Shown here piece after piece: positions 36,398 through 45,738 of a DNA stretch of 45,738 nucleotides. The position numbers were made by a program, and so were the translations under genes. The stretch lies in the NCBI GenBank assembly GCA_014879875.1, contig JACSRF010000270.1, positions 1 to 45,738 on the forward strand, read 5' to 3'. The stretch is from Anaerolinea sp. (lineage in GTDB: Bacteria; Chloroflexota; Anaerolineae; Promineifilales; Promineifilaceae). Positions within the stretch are counted from its first letter, which is position 1. Each line of letters begins with the position of its first letter. The notes under the pieces were generated by a model that saw only the letters and a program-made list of their open reading frames with translations, made no database searches and was not told the DNA's origin.

Positions 36398-37375
36398 TTA
36401 CAGCTTCAGGCGCGGATCCAGCGCATCGCGCAGCCCATCACCCAAATAATTAAACGCCAGCGAGGCCATAAAAATCGCCAATCCCGGATACAACGCTTTC
36501 CATGGGGCCGTGAACATGTCCTTTTGCACATCTTGCAGCATGTTGCCCCACGTCGCTACCGGCTGCTGAATGCCGAACCCCAGGAAACTCAAGGCCGACT
36601 CTACCAGAATGACGTTGCTCAACCCCAATGTCGCATTGACGATAATGGGCGGCAGCGCATTGGGCATCATGTGGCGCAGGATAATTTGCAAATCACCCAA
36701 ACCCAACGCCTTTGACGCTTCCGTAAACTCCTGATTACGTAGGCTCAACACCATCCCCCGCGCCAACCGGCACGACCCCGTCCAACCAAACACGCTTAAA
36801 ATGAGGATAATGACCACCGCCTGGCTCCATTCTGGCGGCAGCGACTCAATGCGCAGGTTGCGCAAAATAGATGACAAGGTGAGCAACAACGGCAATGTGG
36901 GCAAGATGATGACAAACTCCACCACACGTTGAATCGAATTGTCTACCCACCGGCCAAAATAGCCAGAGACAGCGCCAAGAAACATGCCAACCGTTTCCTG
37001 GGCGAACACCACTGTAAAGGCGATAGTCAGTGACAGACGGCCGGCCACCAGCAAGCGGTACAGCACGTCACGCCCCAATTCATCCGTGCCCAACGGGTGC
37101 GCCGCCGCTGGCGCCGCATTGCGCGCCGCCAGGTCTTGGGTATCCCGCGCATAGTTAACATACTGGCCTCTGGACACATTGTAATAGGTAAGCCGATCCA
37201 TGACCATCGGGCCAATGATGACTAGGAGGATCATGGCAAGAAGCAAGGCCAAGCTGGCCGTCGCCAGCCGATGACGGCGCAGCCGTCGCCAATACGTTAC
37301 CAGAATATGTTCCGGTTTATCCGTTAACAAAGCTTCTGCTTGCAAAGCATTTACATCAATTTCTGCGACAGACAT
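36398..37375 (-). CDS. dppC: Dipeptide/oligopeptide ABC transporter permease (DppC-like)
   Basis: HPLGTDELGRDVLYRLLVAGRLSLTIAF; RNQEFTEASKALGLGDLQIILRHMMPNALPPIIV. Confidence 0.88.
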   Translation of the reverse strand: MSVAEIDVNALQAEALLTDKPEHILVTYWRRLRRHRLATASLALLLAMILLVIIGPMVMDRLTYYNVSRGQYVNYARDTQDLAARNAAPAAAHPLGTDELGRDVLYRLLVAGRLSLTIAFTVVFAQETVGMFLGAVSGYFGRWVDNSIQRVVEFVIILPTLPLLLTLSSILRNLRIESLPPEWSQAVVIILILSVFGWTGSCRLARGMVLSLRNQEFTEASKALGLGDLQIILRHMMPNALPPIIVNATLGLSNVILVESALSFLGFGIQQPVATWGNMLQDVQKDMFTAPWKALYPGLAIFMASLAFNYLGDGLRDALDPRLKL

Positions 37376-37425
37376 ATCATGCTCCTGGAGTAGTGTAGTG
37401 GTGTGTTAATCGTAAATCCTATATC

Positions 37426-38613
37426 TCATTCAAAACGAATGCGCGGGTCAACGACTGTGTACAACAGATCGCCGATCAACGTGGCGAAGACGACGAGAAT
37501 GGCAGTGATAAACAGCAGCGCCATCACAATCGGCCAGTCGTTGCGATTGAGGGCATCAATGAATAGCCGCCCCATGCCGGGATAGTTGAAAATGGTCTCG
37601 GTGACAATTGCACCGCTAAAAATGCCGGGAATCTGGAAGACGACAATGGTGATGAGGGGGATAAGGGCATTGCGCGCCGCATGTTTGACGATGACAACTC
37701 GTTCGCGCAGCCCTTTGGCGCGCGCGGTGCGCACGTAATCTTGCCGCAGCACTTCTAGCATTTGCCCACGCAGGAAACGGCTCCAGCCTGCCAGATAAAG
37801 CAAGGTTAACGCGCTGACCGGTAACACCAGGTGAACGATCCGATCCGCCAGGGATTTTGGCTGGATATTGAGCACTTGCTGTACGCTGCCCGGCAGCACC
37901 CGCGTCGTAAAGACATCCCCGGTGGGGAAGTAGGGCAGCCCCCACTCTCTAAATTTCAAGCCAAACAGGATGATCATGAGTAAGCCAAACCAGAAGATGG
38001 GCATGGCGATGCCGAAGAAGCTGAAGGTGGTGACAGCATAATCGAGCCGCGAGTATTGTTTGACCGCCGAAATGAGGCCAATCGGCACGGCAATGAGCAG
38101 AGAAATGACCGTGACGCTGGCCATGAGGATGACGGTGTTGACGACGCGGCTGCCGATAACGGCCGTTACCGTCTGCCCACGCGCCAATGACCAGGATTGC
38201 CCCCAATCCCAGCGCAGCACACCCCGACCACATGGCGAAGAGCCACGGCCGTCCCAGTCGCTGTTTGTGCCACCGGCTTGCTGGCACAGCGGCGATTGAT
38301 AATCAACCCATGTGCCGGTTGCCCACATTTTGGCGGCCGGGCCGGGATGCCCGATGGCGCTGCCCACTTCATCCAGCCAATCTTCACCAGCCATCCAGGT
38401 CAGGTAGGCCAGGTAAAAGGGTTTGTTTAAGCCTATCGCCGCTTCAAGGCGGGCAAGTTCTTGCGCGCTAAAGCGGTCCTTGGCATCGGCAGCCATATTT
38501 AAGCCAGACAAAGGGCCGCCAGGCACAGCATTCAACAGTCCATAGATGGCTACCGTCGCCATTAAGACGACTAAAATCATTTGAAAACCACGTCGAATCA
38601 GGTAATTGGTCAT
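37426..38613 (-). CDS. dppB: Dipeptide/oligopeptide ABC transporter permease (DppB-like)
   Basis: MTNYLIRRGFQMILVVLMATVAIYGLLNAVPGGPL; YVRTARAKGLRERVVIVKHAARNALIPLIT; start 38613 with ggaga upstream. Confidence 0.9.
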   Translation of the reverse strand: MTNYLIRRGFQMILVVLMATVAIYGLLNAVPGGPLSGLNMAADAKDRFSAQELARLEAAIGLNKPFYLAYLTWMAGEDWLDEVGSAIGHPGPAAKMWATGTWVDYQSPLCQQAGGTNSDWDGRGSSPCGRGVLRWDWGQSWSLARGQTVTAVIGSRVVNTVILMASVTVISLLIAVPIGLISAVKQYSRLDYAVTTFSFFGIAMPIFWFGLLMIILFGLKFREWGLPYFPTGDVFTTRVLPGSVQQVLNIQPKSLADRIVHLVLPVSALTLLYLAGWSRFLRGQMLEVLRQDYVRTARAKGLRERVVIVKHAARNALIPLITIVVFQIPGIFSGAIVTETIFNYPGMGRLFIDALNRNDWPIVMALLFITAILVVFATLIGDLLYTVVDPRIRFE

Positions 38614-38695
38614 GCGCTCATCTCCTGCATATCTGTAGCGCGATTTAGCCAATCGCGTTACGTTATTAAAACGGCCGTGTTGTTCCAGGCCGCTA

Positions 38696-40519
38696 TTAAT
38701 CGCCAGCCATGATGACCGGCAGGTAGGCGAAATTGGTAAACGTGGTCAGGCTATAAGCGGCATACACCTCATTCTTTTCAGGAAGCACACCATACTCTTG
38801 CCAGATTATGTAGACATTGCCAGTTGAATCTGCCACCGCCAACGCGCCTTTACCTTCAATATCGAAGTCAGTCTCTGGGCTATCTGTCAAATCTTGTGAA
38901 CCACTTTCGTTATCCCAATAATGCAGATTTGTCCCTTCACCGTCTAAACTGTTATCTTCCCAGGCGGCATGAGGGTCGCCGTTGCTATCTAGCCATAGCA
39001 TACGCGACAGCGAAGGAGTGGTATCACTGTAGACGCTCGTAATCGGCACAACGCTATTTGTAGCAGATTGCCACAGGAAATAAGGTGCTGTGGTGTTATT
39101 TTCAGTAGAGGCAAACAGCGCGTAGGCAGTCCCATTTCTGGCTATAAAGATGCTGCCAAATTCGGCCACACCGGGAATGATCGGATTGACGATGGGGCTA
39201 GACGCTAAATTTAACGCCCCGGTCACAACCTGCGTCTGGCCATCTGCCTGGTTGTAATAGAAATGTGAGTCCCCCTCGCGCCATAACACATGGGCCGTAT
39301 CTGTTTCATCCACCATCAATTTGAGTGTAACGACATCGGCCGGCGCCTGGCTATGCTCGGTAACGTTGACAGGTTCGGCCATATCTGAACGCCAATAAAA
39401 CACATCGTTCAGATGTCCCGGCCAGTTTGTATCGTTGTTTGACCAGACCAGGTGGATGTGATCACCCACCTGCCCGTTAGCTTCCAACCATGCGTTCGCA
39501 GATTGAGGGATAACTTGATCAACCTGGTTTACGCTGTCCCAATGGTGGGTAACGCCGGATTCTGCCCAAACCACGTGAGCATTACCATTCCCATCTTGCA
39601 GCAAACGAACAGATTGCAGTTCGGTAGAATTGGAAACCGGGTGATTGGTAGCGCCGACTGAATTCCAATGCCGATAGTCATACGCTGCCCCCCCCGGAGC
39701 TTCATTGCCCCATAAAATATGAAACACCCCGGCCTCGTTTAGAAAGTAACCCCAAACATATGCGTCACCACCTGATAGACCGGGCATAAGATTAACGGCC
39801 GTTTCTGTTTGTGAATTCCAATAAAAGGGCGCCAACTCGCTACCCAAATCCCGCCAGAGTACATGAATAGTGTCATTTTGAGCGGCAACGCCTAAGACTC
39901 GCACCGCATCTGGGCTAAAAAGTCCCGGAATGCCTTCTACAAATTGTGTCAACCCACCATTTTCTGACCAATAAAAAATATTGACGGCCGTTCCCTGGGT
40001 GGTGCTGATAATTTCAGACCAAAAGACATGGGCTTCATTTTCCTCATCCACAACCAGATACAAGTGAGCGGCATCATCATTGATCATCGTTGTATCGCTC
40101 AAACGAGCAGGAATGACCATGCCTGTTTTCCAAAAAAACACATCGTCTCCTGGAGAAGTCACGGCCTCCTCACTCCAGACGATATAAGCATGATTATTTG
40201 ATCCCACCGCCAGTTGGTAAGCGCCAAGGAGTCCGGTGGTGGCCGTTAAACGAGTTGCTGACTGATTTGGTAAGTGCGCATAAAACAAATCCGTATCCCA
40301 AGATGACCCTACAGAAACATATTCGCCCCAGGTCACATGAGCGCCAAAAGGGCCAGCTTGAATGAGTGTGGGGGTAGTATTGTAAACAGTGGACTCTCGG
40401 TCTGATAGTCGGTGTGTCATCAAACCCATAGATGCCGCTCTGCTTTGTTCTGCCTGGATATAAACAATGGCAAATAGACAACAAAAACCTACCGTACAAA
40501 GGACGAATTGCTTTTTCAT
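38696..40519 (-). CDS. Secreted beta-propeller-like repeat protein with C-terminal YLPVIMAGD
   Basis: Signal peptide MKKQFVLCTVGFCCLFAIVYIQAEQSRA; recurrent HVLWRE/HIVWSE-type repeats; aggag upstream of ATG 40519. Confidence 0.75.
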   Translation of the reverse strand: MKKQFVLCTVGFCCLFAIVYIQAEQSRAASMGLMTHRLSDRESTVYNTTPTLIQAGPFGAHVTWGEYVSVGSSWDTDLFYAHLPNQSATRLTATTGLLGAYQLAVGSNNHAYIVWSEEAVTSPGDDVFFWKTGMVIPARLSDTTMINDDAAHLYLVVDEENEAHVFWSEIISTTQGTAVNIFYWSENGGLTQFVEGIPGLFSPDAVRVLGVAAQNDTIHVLWRDLGSELAPFYWNSQTETAVNLMPGLSGGDAYVWGYFLNEAGVFHILWGNEAPGGAAYDYRHWNSVGATNHPVSNSTELQSVRLLQDGNGNAHVVWAESGVTHHWDSVNQVDQVIPQSANAWLEANGQVGDHIHLVWSNNDTNWPGHLNDVFYWRSDMAEPVNVTEHSQAPADVVTLKLMVDETDTAHVLWREGDSHFYYNQADGQTQVVTGALNLASSPIVNPIIPGVAEFGSIFIARNGTAYALFASTENNTTAPYFLWQSATNSVVPITSVYSDTTPSLSRMLWLDSNGDPHAAWEDNSLDGEGTNLHYWDNESGSQDLTDSPETDFDIEGKGALAVADSTGNVYIIWQEYGVLPEKNEVYAAYSLTTFTNFAYLPVIMAGD

Positions 40520-40652
40520 AAAACTCCTGATTCGGACATTTAGAAGCAAGGCGCATGCCGTAACATTAACCATGTTTGTTAGAATAAGGGAAACGGGGGC
40601 ATAATTCTGGCGTTGATTTGTATCAAACCTGTATCAATTACGAGAAAAAGCG

Positions 40653-43127
40653 GTGACAACTCCTTTCCGATTGGCTGATGTGTTAAGTGAATATGTGCAT
40701 CGTTCCGGGTACACAACGGGACAGTTAGCAAAACTAACGGCCGTACCCAAACCCACCATCGTCAACTGGCTAGAAGGACGGGTGAAACGGCCGCGCGAGC
40801 ATCAAGATATACTGCGCCTGGCCGTCGTTTTGCACCTGGATAGCCAGGAAGTAGAGCAGCTCCTGGCGGCCGCCGGGCAACCCCCACTGGCAGAATTGCA
40901 CGCCCAGGCGCAACAAAGCAACGACAGCGCAGCATTGTCCTTGCTACGTCCCTGGACAACACCGGCTGCTCCCCCGGCTAACAGACAAGTCCCTTTCCAG
41001 GCAACGGCCGACATCCCCTATTTCGTCGGGCGCGCCGCCGAGATCGCCGCCTTGCAAACGGCGTTATTGGCCGACACACACACAACCCTGTACAGCATTC
41101 AAGGCATGGGCGGCATGGGCAAAACAGCATTGGCGGCGCATCTGGCGTATTTGTTACGGCCGTATTTCCCCGACGGCGTCTTGTGGGCTAAGGTGAATAC
41201 TTCCGACACCATGTCCATTTTGCGCACCTTTGCGCAAGCGTATGGCGTGGACGTAAGCGGTTATGCCGACGTAGACAGCCGCAGCCGCTTGGTGCGCGAC
41301 TTGCTGGCGCACAAGCGGGCGCTGCTGGTGCTCGATGATGTGCAAACGAGCGAACAGATACAGCCGCTGCTGCCGCCGACCGGCCGCTGCGCCGTGTTGA
41401 TCACAACACAGCGCCACAACCTGGCGGCGCTGCGCCGGGCTAAACGGTTTGAAATACGGCCGTTCCCCCCCACTGGCAGCGAATCACTCGACCTGTTCGG
41501 CAACATTCTCGGCGCGGCGCGCGCTGCTGCCGAAAAGGAACTCCTACACGAACTAGCGGCGCTGCTCGGCCACTTGCCGCTGGCGTTGGACATTGCCGCC
41601 AGCCGCCTGGCCTACGAACCTGGCTGGTCTACGGCCGATTTTTTGCAGCGGATACGCCAGCAGCAGCGCCGCCTGGCGGAACTCAAGTATGAAGACCAGA
41701 GTGTACGCCTTTCCTTCGACGCCAGTTTTGCCGCCCTGACCGCGGCGCAGCAGCAGTTTTTGTCCCTGCTCAGCCTCTTTAGCGGCGAAGATTTCAGTGA
41801 TGACGCCGCCGCGCATGTCGCCGACCTCCCGCTGGCGGATGCGCAAGATGCTTTGCGCCACCTGTATGGGTTGTCACTGCTGCAAGCGGGACGGCCGTTT
41901 GCCGGGCAAGCGGCGCGTTATCAACTGCACCCCCTGCTGCGTGATTATGCGCGCCGCCCCTTGCAGCCAGAGACGACCATCTGGCAAACGGCCGTCGCCC
42001 GTCTCATCGCCTACTTTGTCAATTACGCGCAAACCTATCGCCGCGACAATGCCGCGCTGGAGCGGGAACAGGCCAACATCCTGGCGGCCTTACAGTTGGC
42101 TCAGGAGATGGGCGACGCGGCTTCGTTTGTGCAGGGCGTGAATGCGTTTTACTATTTCTGGGAAACGCATGGCCTGTACCAGATGGCCGGCGCTTACCTG
42201 GCGGCGGCGGAAACGGCCGCTGCCCACCTGGACGATCCCGCCGCCCAACTTGCCATTACTCACCATCACGGCCGTCTGGCGCAGCGGCAGGGTGACTATA
42301 TTGACGCAGAAATACGATTTGAGGCCGGGTTAGAATTAGCGCGCCACTTAGATGATCAGGAAACGATGGGCCATTTATTACGCGCGTTGGGGGTGCTGGC
42401 GGCCCGTCGCAGCGATTACGTACTCGCCGACGCTTATTACAAGGAAGGGCTGACCCAGGCGCGCGCGTTGGGGCATGGCGGCATGGTCAGCGATTTTTTG
42501 CGCGGCCTGGGCGTGCAGGCTTACGCGCGCGGCGATTTTGCCCGCGCCGAGGCGTTTTATGAGGAAGGGTTGGCGCTGATGCCCCAGAAGGACGAAACGG
42601 CCGTGCAGTCTGGCGGCATGTTGTGGGGGTTGGGCGTGTTGGCGCAGGAACAAGGGGACACAACCCAGGCCGAAGCATACTACCAACAGGCAGTGGCCCA
42701 GGCGCGCCAGCAGGGGCATCAGGAACGCCTGATTGTACTCTGGCGCAGTTTGGGAAGCCTGTACACGACAACCGGGCAATATGCGCAGGCGGCGGCAGCT
42801 TATCAAGAGGCATTGGCGCTGGCGCAGCAAATCGGCCATCGTTGGCAGCACGGGCGGACGCTCAGCGAGTGGGGCGAACTGCAATTGATGATGGGGGAGT
42901 GGGAAACGGCCGTTCACACCTTCGCCGAATTATTCCACCAGGCGCGCATTTTACAAAGTCAGGAACTCGTCGCCATCGCCCTTTACGGGCAGGCGCGCAG
43001 CGCCGCACATCACAATCAAAGGGACCAGTCACTTGCCAAAGGGCGTGAAGCGTTAGATACTTTTATAGCTATTGGTCACTATAAAGTACATGAAGTGCAG
43101 GCATGGCTGCATCAACTTGAAGCATAA
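40653..43127 (+). CDS. STAND-type regulator: N-terminal HTH, NB-ARC ATPase, TPR repeats
   Basis: HTH LADVLSEYVHRSGYTTGQLAKLTAVPKPTIVNWLEGRVKRPR; Walker A IQGMGGMGKTALAAHLA; Walker B KRALLVLDDVQ; TPR-like GDYIDAEIRFEAGLELARHL... repeats. GTG start. Confidence 0.88.
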   Translation: MTTPFRLADVLSEYVHRSGYTTGQLAKLTAVPKPTIVNWLEGRVKRPREHQDILRLAVVLHLDSQEVEQLLAAAGQPPLAELHAQAQQSNDSAALSLLRPWTTPAAPPANRQVPFQATADIPYFVGRAAEIAALQTALLADTHTTLYSIQGMGGMGKTALAAHLAYLLRPYFPDGVLWAKVNTSDTMSILRTFAQAYGVDVSGYADVDSRSRLVRDLLAHKRALLVLDDVQTSEQIQPLLPPTGRCAVLITTQRHNLAALRRAKRFEIRPFPPTGSESLDLFGNILGAARAAAEKELLHELAALLGHLPLALDIAASRLAYEPGWSTADFLQRIRQQQRRLAELKYEDQSVRLSFDASFAALTAAQQQFLSLLSLFSGEDFSDDAAAHVADLPLADAQDALRHLYGLSLLQAGRPFAGQAARYQLHPLLRDYARRPLQPETTIWQTAVARLIAYFVNYAQTYRRDNAALEREQANILAALQLAQEMGDAASFVQGVNAFYYFWETHGLYQMAGAYLAAAETAAAHLDDPAAQLAITHHHGRLAQRQGDYIDAEIRFEAGLELARHLDDQETMGHLLRALGVLAARRSDYVLADAYYKEGLTQARALGHGGMVSDFLRGLGVQAYARGDFARAEAFYEEGLALMPQKDETAVQSGGMLWGLGVLAQEQGDTTQAEAYYQQAVAQARQQGHQERLIVLWRSLGSLYTTTGQYAQAAAAYQEALALAQQIGHRWQHGRTLSEWGELQLMMGEWETAVHTFAELFHQARILQSQELVAIALYGQARSAAHHNQRDQSLAKGREALDTFIAIGHYKVHEVQAWLHQLEA

Positions 43128-43174
43128 TTTTTGTCTTGCGCTTCCTGACAATAGCGACACCCATTTGTGTCTTT

Positions 43175-43197
43175 CTTGTTTCCGATGTGGAAACAAG
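43175..43197 (+). repeat. Perfect 9-bp hairpin between the STAND and S8 genes
   Basis: cttgtttcc-gatgt-ggaaacaag. Confidence 0.6.
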
Positions 43198-43206
43198 TCA
43201 ATTTTA

Positions 43207-43224
43207 TACATCATGGAGGATGTA
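43207..43224 (+). promoter_or_regulatory. 6-bp palindromic stem enclosing the Shine-Dalgarno of the S8 gene
   Basis: tacatc-atggag-gatgta followed by ctATG; GGAGG lies in the loop/stem. Confidence 0.4.
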
Positions 43225-43226
43225 CT

Positions 43227-45738
43227 ATGACCTGGCGTAAAGCCCCTTTGTTATTACTGTTCTTACTTGCCGTTTTGTTCTGGGTCTCCAGTATGCCATC
43301 ACAGGCAGCGGAGCCTGTTGGCCCTGGAGGCTATTTTGTGCGTATTCCGGCGGGGTCGGCGCTGACGGCCGCTCGCCTGAATTTGCAACCCTTGATTGCC
43401 CTGGACTACGGTTCGTTCCAATGGTTGGAATTGACAGCGGCCGATTATGCCAAATTGTCGGCCAGCAGCGCCGATTTTACCCTGGAAGCAGACGCCGGTA
43501 AGGTGCAGGTGGTGACGTACACCTTTGACCCGCTGTATGAAGGCGAACCCAAACTAGACGCCGCCATGCAAAACAACACCCAGGGCGAGGCGCTGCGCCT
43601 GGTGCAGTTTTTTGGCCCGACCAATGACGCCTGGTTGGCAGACCTGGATGCGGCCGGATTGACCCCGCTGCAATATTACCCGCACAACGCCTTCCTCACC
43701 TGGGGCACGGCGGCGCAGTTGGCGGCGCTGGAAAGCAGCCCGTTTGTGCGCTGGCAAGGCGTGGTACATCCGGCGTACAAGATTGACCCGGCGCTGACCG
43801 GCCGTTCTGGCCTGATCAGCAACGTGGATGTGATGTTCTATAATGACGGCCGTCTCGATGACACCCTGGACGCCATTGCCAACCTGGGCGGGAACGTGCT
43901 GCAGCATTACCCGTCACAGCCGGACAAGGCGTTTTACAACGCCGTTGTACAGCTCGACGCCGCTAAAGTGGCCGATGTCGCGCAAATTAACACCGTCCTT
44001 TGGATGGGCTACCTCAGCCCTGCCCCCATTTTAGACGATGAAATGTCCTCGCAAATTCAGGCGGGCAACCACCCCGGCGGCATTCCTGTCGTCGGCTACA
44101 ACGCCCATCTGAGCAACCTCGGTTTCAATGGCGCGGGCGTGATTTGGGCCGTCGTAGATACCGGCGTGGATTATGATCACCCGGACCTGGGGCCAAACAT
44201 TGCCGGCGGGTATGATTTCCCCGGTGCGTGCAGCTTCCCCGGCCAACCTGGCAGCGACTGCTCTGGCGGTGGACATGGGACGCACGTGGCCGGGATCATC
44301 GGCGGCACGGCTGCGGCCGGTTTCACCGATGCCAACGGCTTCCTCTATGGCCTGGGGGTTGCCCCTGGATACAGCATCTTTGCCATGAACTCATTGTCCG
44401 CGTCTGCCTGGCCGCCAACCGGTGGCTGGCAGGAACACAGCAAACGCGCGGTGCTGGGCGGCGCGATTGGCGGCAACAATTCCTGGACGACCGGCGAAGG
44501 CACCAATCACGGCTACCAGGCTTCGGAACGTACCCACGACATCATGGTGTTGGATGGCAACTTTGACACGACCAACGTGGCCGAACCCTTCATCGAGGTC
44601 TTTTCGGCCGGGAACTCTGGGCCAGGCAGCAATACGCTGACAGCCCCGAAGGAAGCCAAAAACCTGATCGTCACAGCCAGCAGCGTGAATTATCGCGCTG
44701 GCAACATCAACACCATCTCCAGCTTTAGCAGTCGTGGGCCGGCGGCAGACGGCCGTTGGGTTCCCACCATCGCCGCCCCCGGCGAGCAGATCGCTTCCAG
44801 CCGCAATGACTTGGGTGGTTCTTGCTCGACAGCTATCCCTGGCACGAATAACCTGTACGCTTTTTGCTCTGGCACGAGCATGGCTTCGCCCCACGCGGCG
44901 GGCGCGGTGGTGCTGGCGACCGAGTGGTGGCGCAGCTTTAATGGCGGCGCGAACCCCAGTGCGGCGATGGCCAAGGCGCTGTTGGTGAACACGGCCGTTG
45001 ACATGGGAACCCCCGACATCCCCAACATCAACGAAGGATGGGGGCGCGTCAATATCACCAACATCATCAGCCCCACCGCGATGGTCGTCTACAATGACGA
45101 AACCGTCATCTTCAGCAATACCGGCGAACAATATGTCCTGGCCGTTGGCGTGCCTGACCCCAGCCAGCCGTTGAAGATCACGGTGGCCTGGTCTGACGCC
45201 CCTGGCGCGGCCGGCGCCAATCCGGCGTTGGTCAACAACCTCAATTTGACGGTAGAAAATGGCGGCAACACCTACCTGGGTAACGTTTTCAGCGGTGGCT
45301 GGTCGGCGACTGGCGGCGCGGCTGATAATCGTAACAACATTGAAAATGTATATATTCAGAACCCAGGCGCCAATGCCATCATCACCATTGACGCCATCAA
45401 CATCAGCGGCGACGCCATTTTGTACAATGGCGACCCGACAGACCAGAGCTTTGCCCTGATTTGCTCCAACTGTGCGCTGTTCCCGGACTTCTCCCTGAGC
45501 GTGCAGCCAACGTCGTTAGACATCTGTACGCCCGCCGACGCCACCTATGCCGTTAACGTTGGCTCCATTTTGGGGTACAACGACCCCGTCACCCTGAGCG
45601 CCAGCGGCAACCCGGCAGGGACAACGGCCGTCTTCAGCGTCAACGGCCAACCCGCCCCCTACACCAGCGCCCTGACCATTGGCAATACGGGCGGTGCGAC
45701 AATGGGCAGCTACGCCATCAACGTCGTCGGCGTGGCCC
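43227..45738 (+). CDS. Secreted S8 family serine protease (partial, C-terminus beyond window)
   Basis: Manual translation: MTWRKAPLLLLFLLAVLFWVSSMPSQA (signal), VIWAVVDTGVDYDHPDL, GGGHGTHVAGIIGG, SGTSMASPHAAGAVVL. Open to window end, so absent from the ORF track. Confidence 0.93.
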   Translation, partial: MTWRKAPLLLLFLLAVLFWVSSMPSQAAEPVGPGGYFVRIPAGSALTAARLNLQPLIALDYGSFQWLELTAADYAKLSASSADFTLEADAGKVQVVTYTFDPLYEGEPKLDAAMQNNTQGEALRLVQFFGPTNDAWLADLDAAGLTPLQYYPHNAFLTWGTAAQLAALESSPFVRWQGVVHPAYKIDPALTGRSGLISNVDVMFYNDGRLDDTLDAIANLGGNVLQHYPSQPDKAFYNAVVQLDAAKVADVAQINTVLWMGYLSPAPILDDEMSSQIQAGNHPGGIPVVGYNAHLSNLGFNGAGVIWAVVDTGVDYDHPDLGPNIAGGYDFPGACSFPGQPGSDCSGGGHGTHVAGIIGGTAAAGFTDANGFLYGLGVAPGYSIFAMNSLSASAWPPTGGWQEHSKRAVLGGAIGGNNSWTTGEGTNHGYQASERTHDIMVLDGNFDTTNVAEPFIEVFSAGNSGPGSNTLTAPKEAKNLIVTASSVNYRAGNINTISSFSSRGPAADGRWVPTIAAPGEQIASSRNDLGGSCSTAIPGTNNLYAFCSGTSMASPHAAGAVVLATEWWRSFNGGANPSAAMAKALLVNTAVDMGTPDIPNINEGWGRVNITNIISPTAMVVYNDETVIFSNTGEQYVLAVGVPDPSQPLKITVAWSDAPGAAGANPALVNNLNLTVENGGNTYLGNVFSGGWSATGGAADNRNNIENVYIQNPGANAIITIDAINISGDAILYNGDPTDQSFALICSNCALFPDFSLSVQPTSLDICTPADATYAVNVGSILGYNDPVTLSASGNPAGTTAVFSVNGQPAPYTSALTIGNTGGATMGSYAINVVGVA

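Noticed and set aside
40653-45738. Antiphage defence operon (STAND + protease)
   Set aside because: The protease carries a signal peptide and exoprotein features, the STAND protein has a DNA-binding HTH, and no nuclease, RT, TIR or mobile-element neighbours are seen.

Overview
The window is 45.7 kb from a GC-rich bacterium. Gene content and C-terminal 'YLPFI' tails suggest Chloroflexota/Anaerolineae-like ancestry (inference). Left arm (1-15.4 kb): three minus-strand secreted giants. One is a P-domain/DUF4397 protein running off the left edge and missing from the ORF track. The other two are paralogous S8 (subtilisin-like) proteases. Middle (16-38.6 kb): ordinary housekeeping genes, including a lactate permease, gmk, an FmdB-like zinc ribbon, tmk, an R3H/AAA ATPase, a GNAT protein, sdhCDAB, a GH-like secreted protein, tRNA-Arg(CCG), malQ, glgA, MFS, LysM/LTD, nfo, an M19 dipeptidase, a DUF2887-like protein and dppC/dppB-like permeases. 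Right end: a secreted propeller-like protein, an HTH-NB-ARC-TPR STAND protein, and a third S8 protease running off the right edge. The most unusual signals are not genes. (1) Intergenic arrays of strictly 7-bp degenerate units, usually with a sense half and an inverted half, often overlap stop or start codons. (2) The palindrome ACGGCCGT is strongly over-represented: about 69 copies by manual count, where about 1 is expected. It is reminiscent of cyanobacterial HIP1, forms the arms of terminators, and is almost absent from two of the left-arm giant genes. No CRISPR, IS element, rRNA or convincing defence operon was found.
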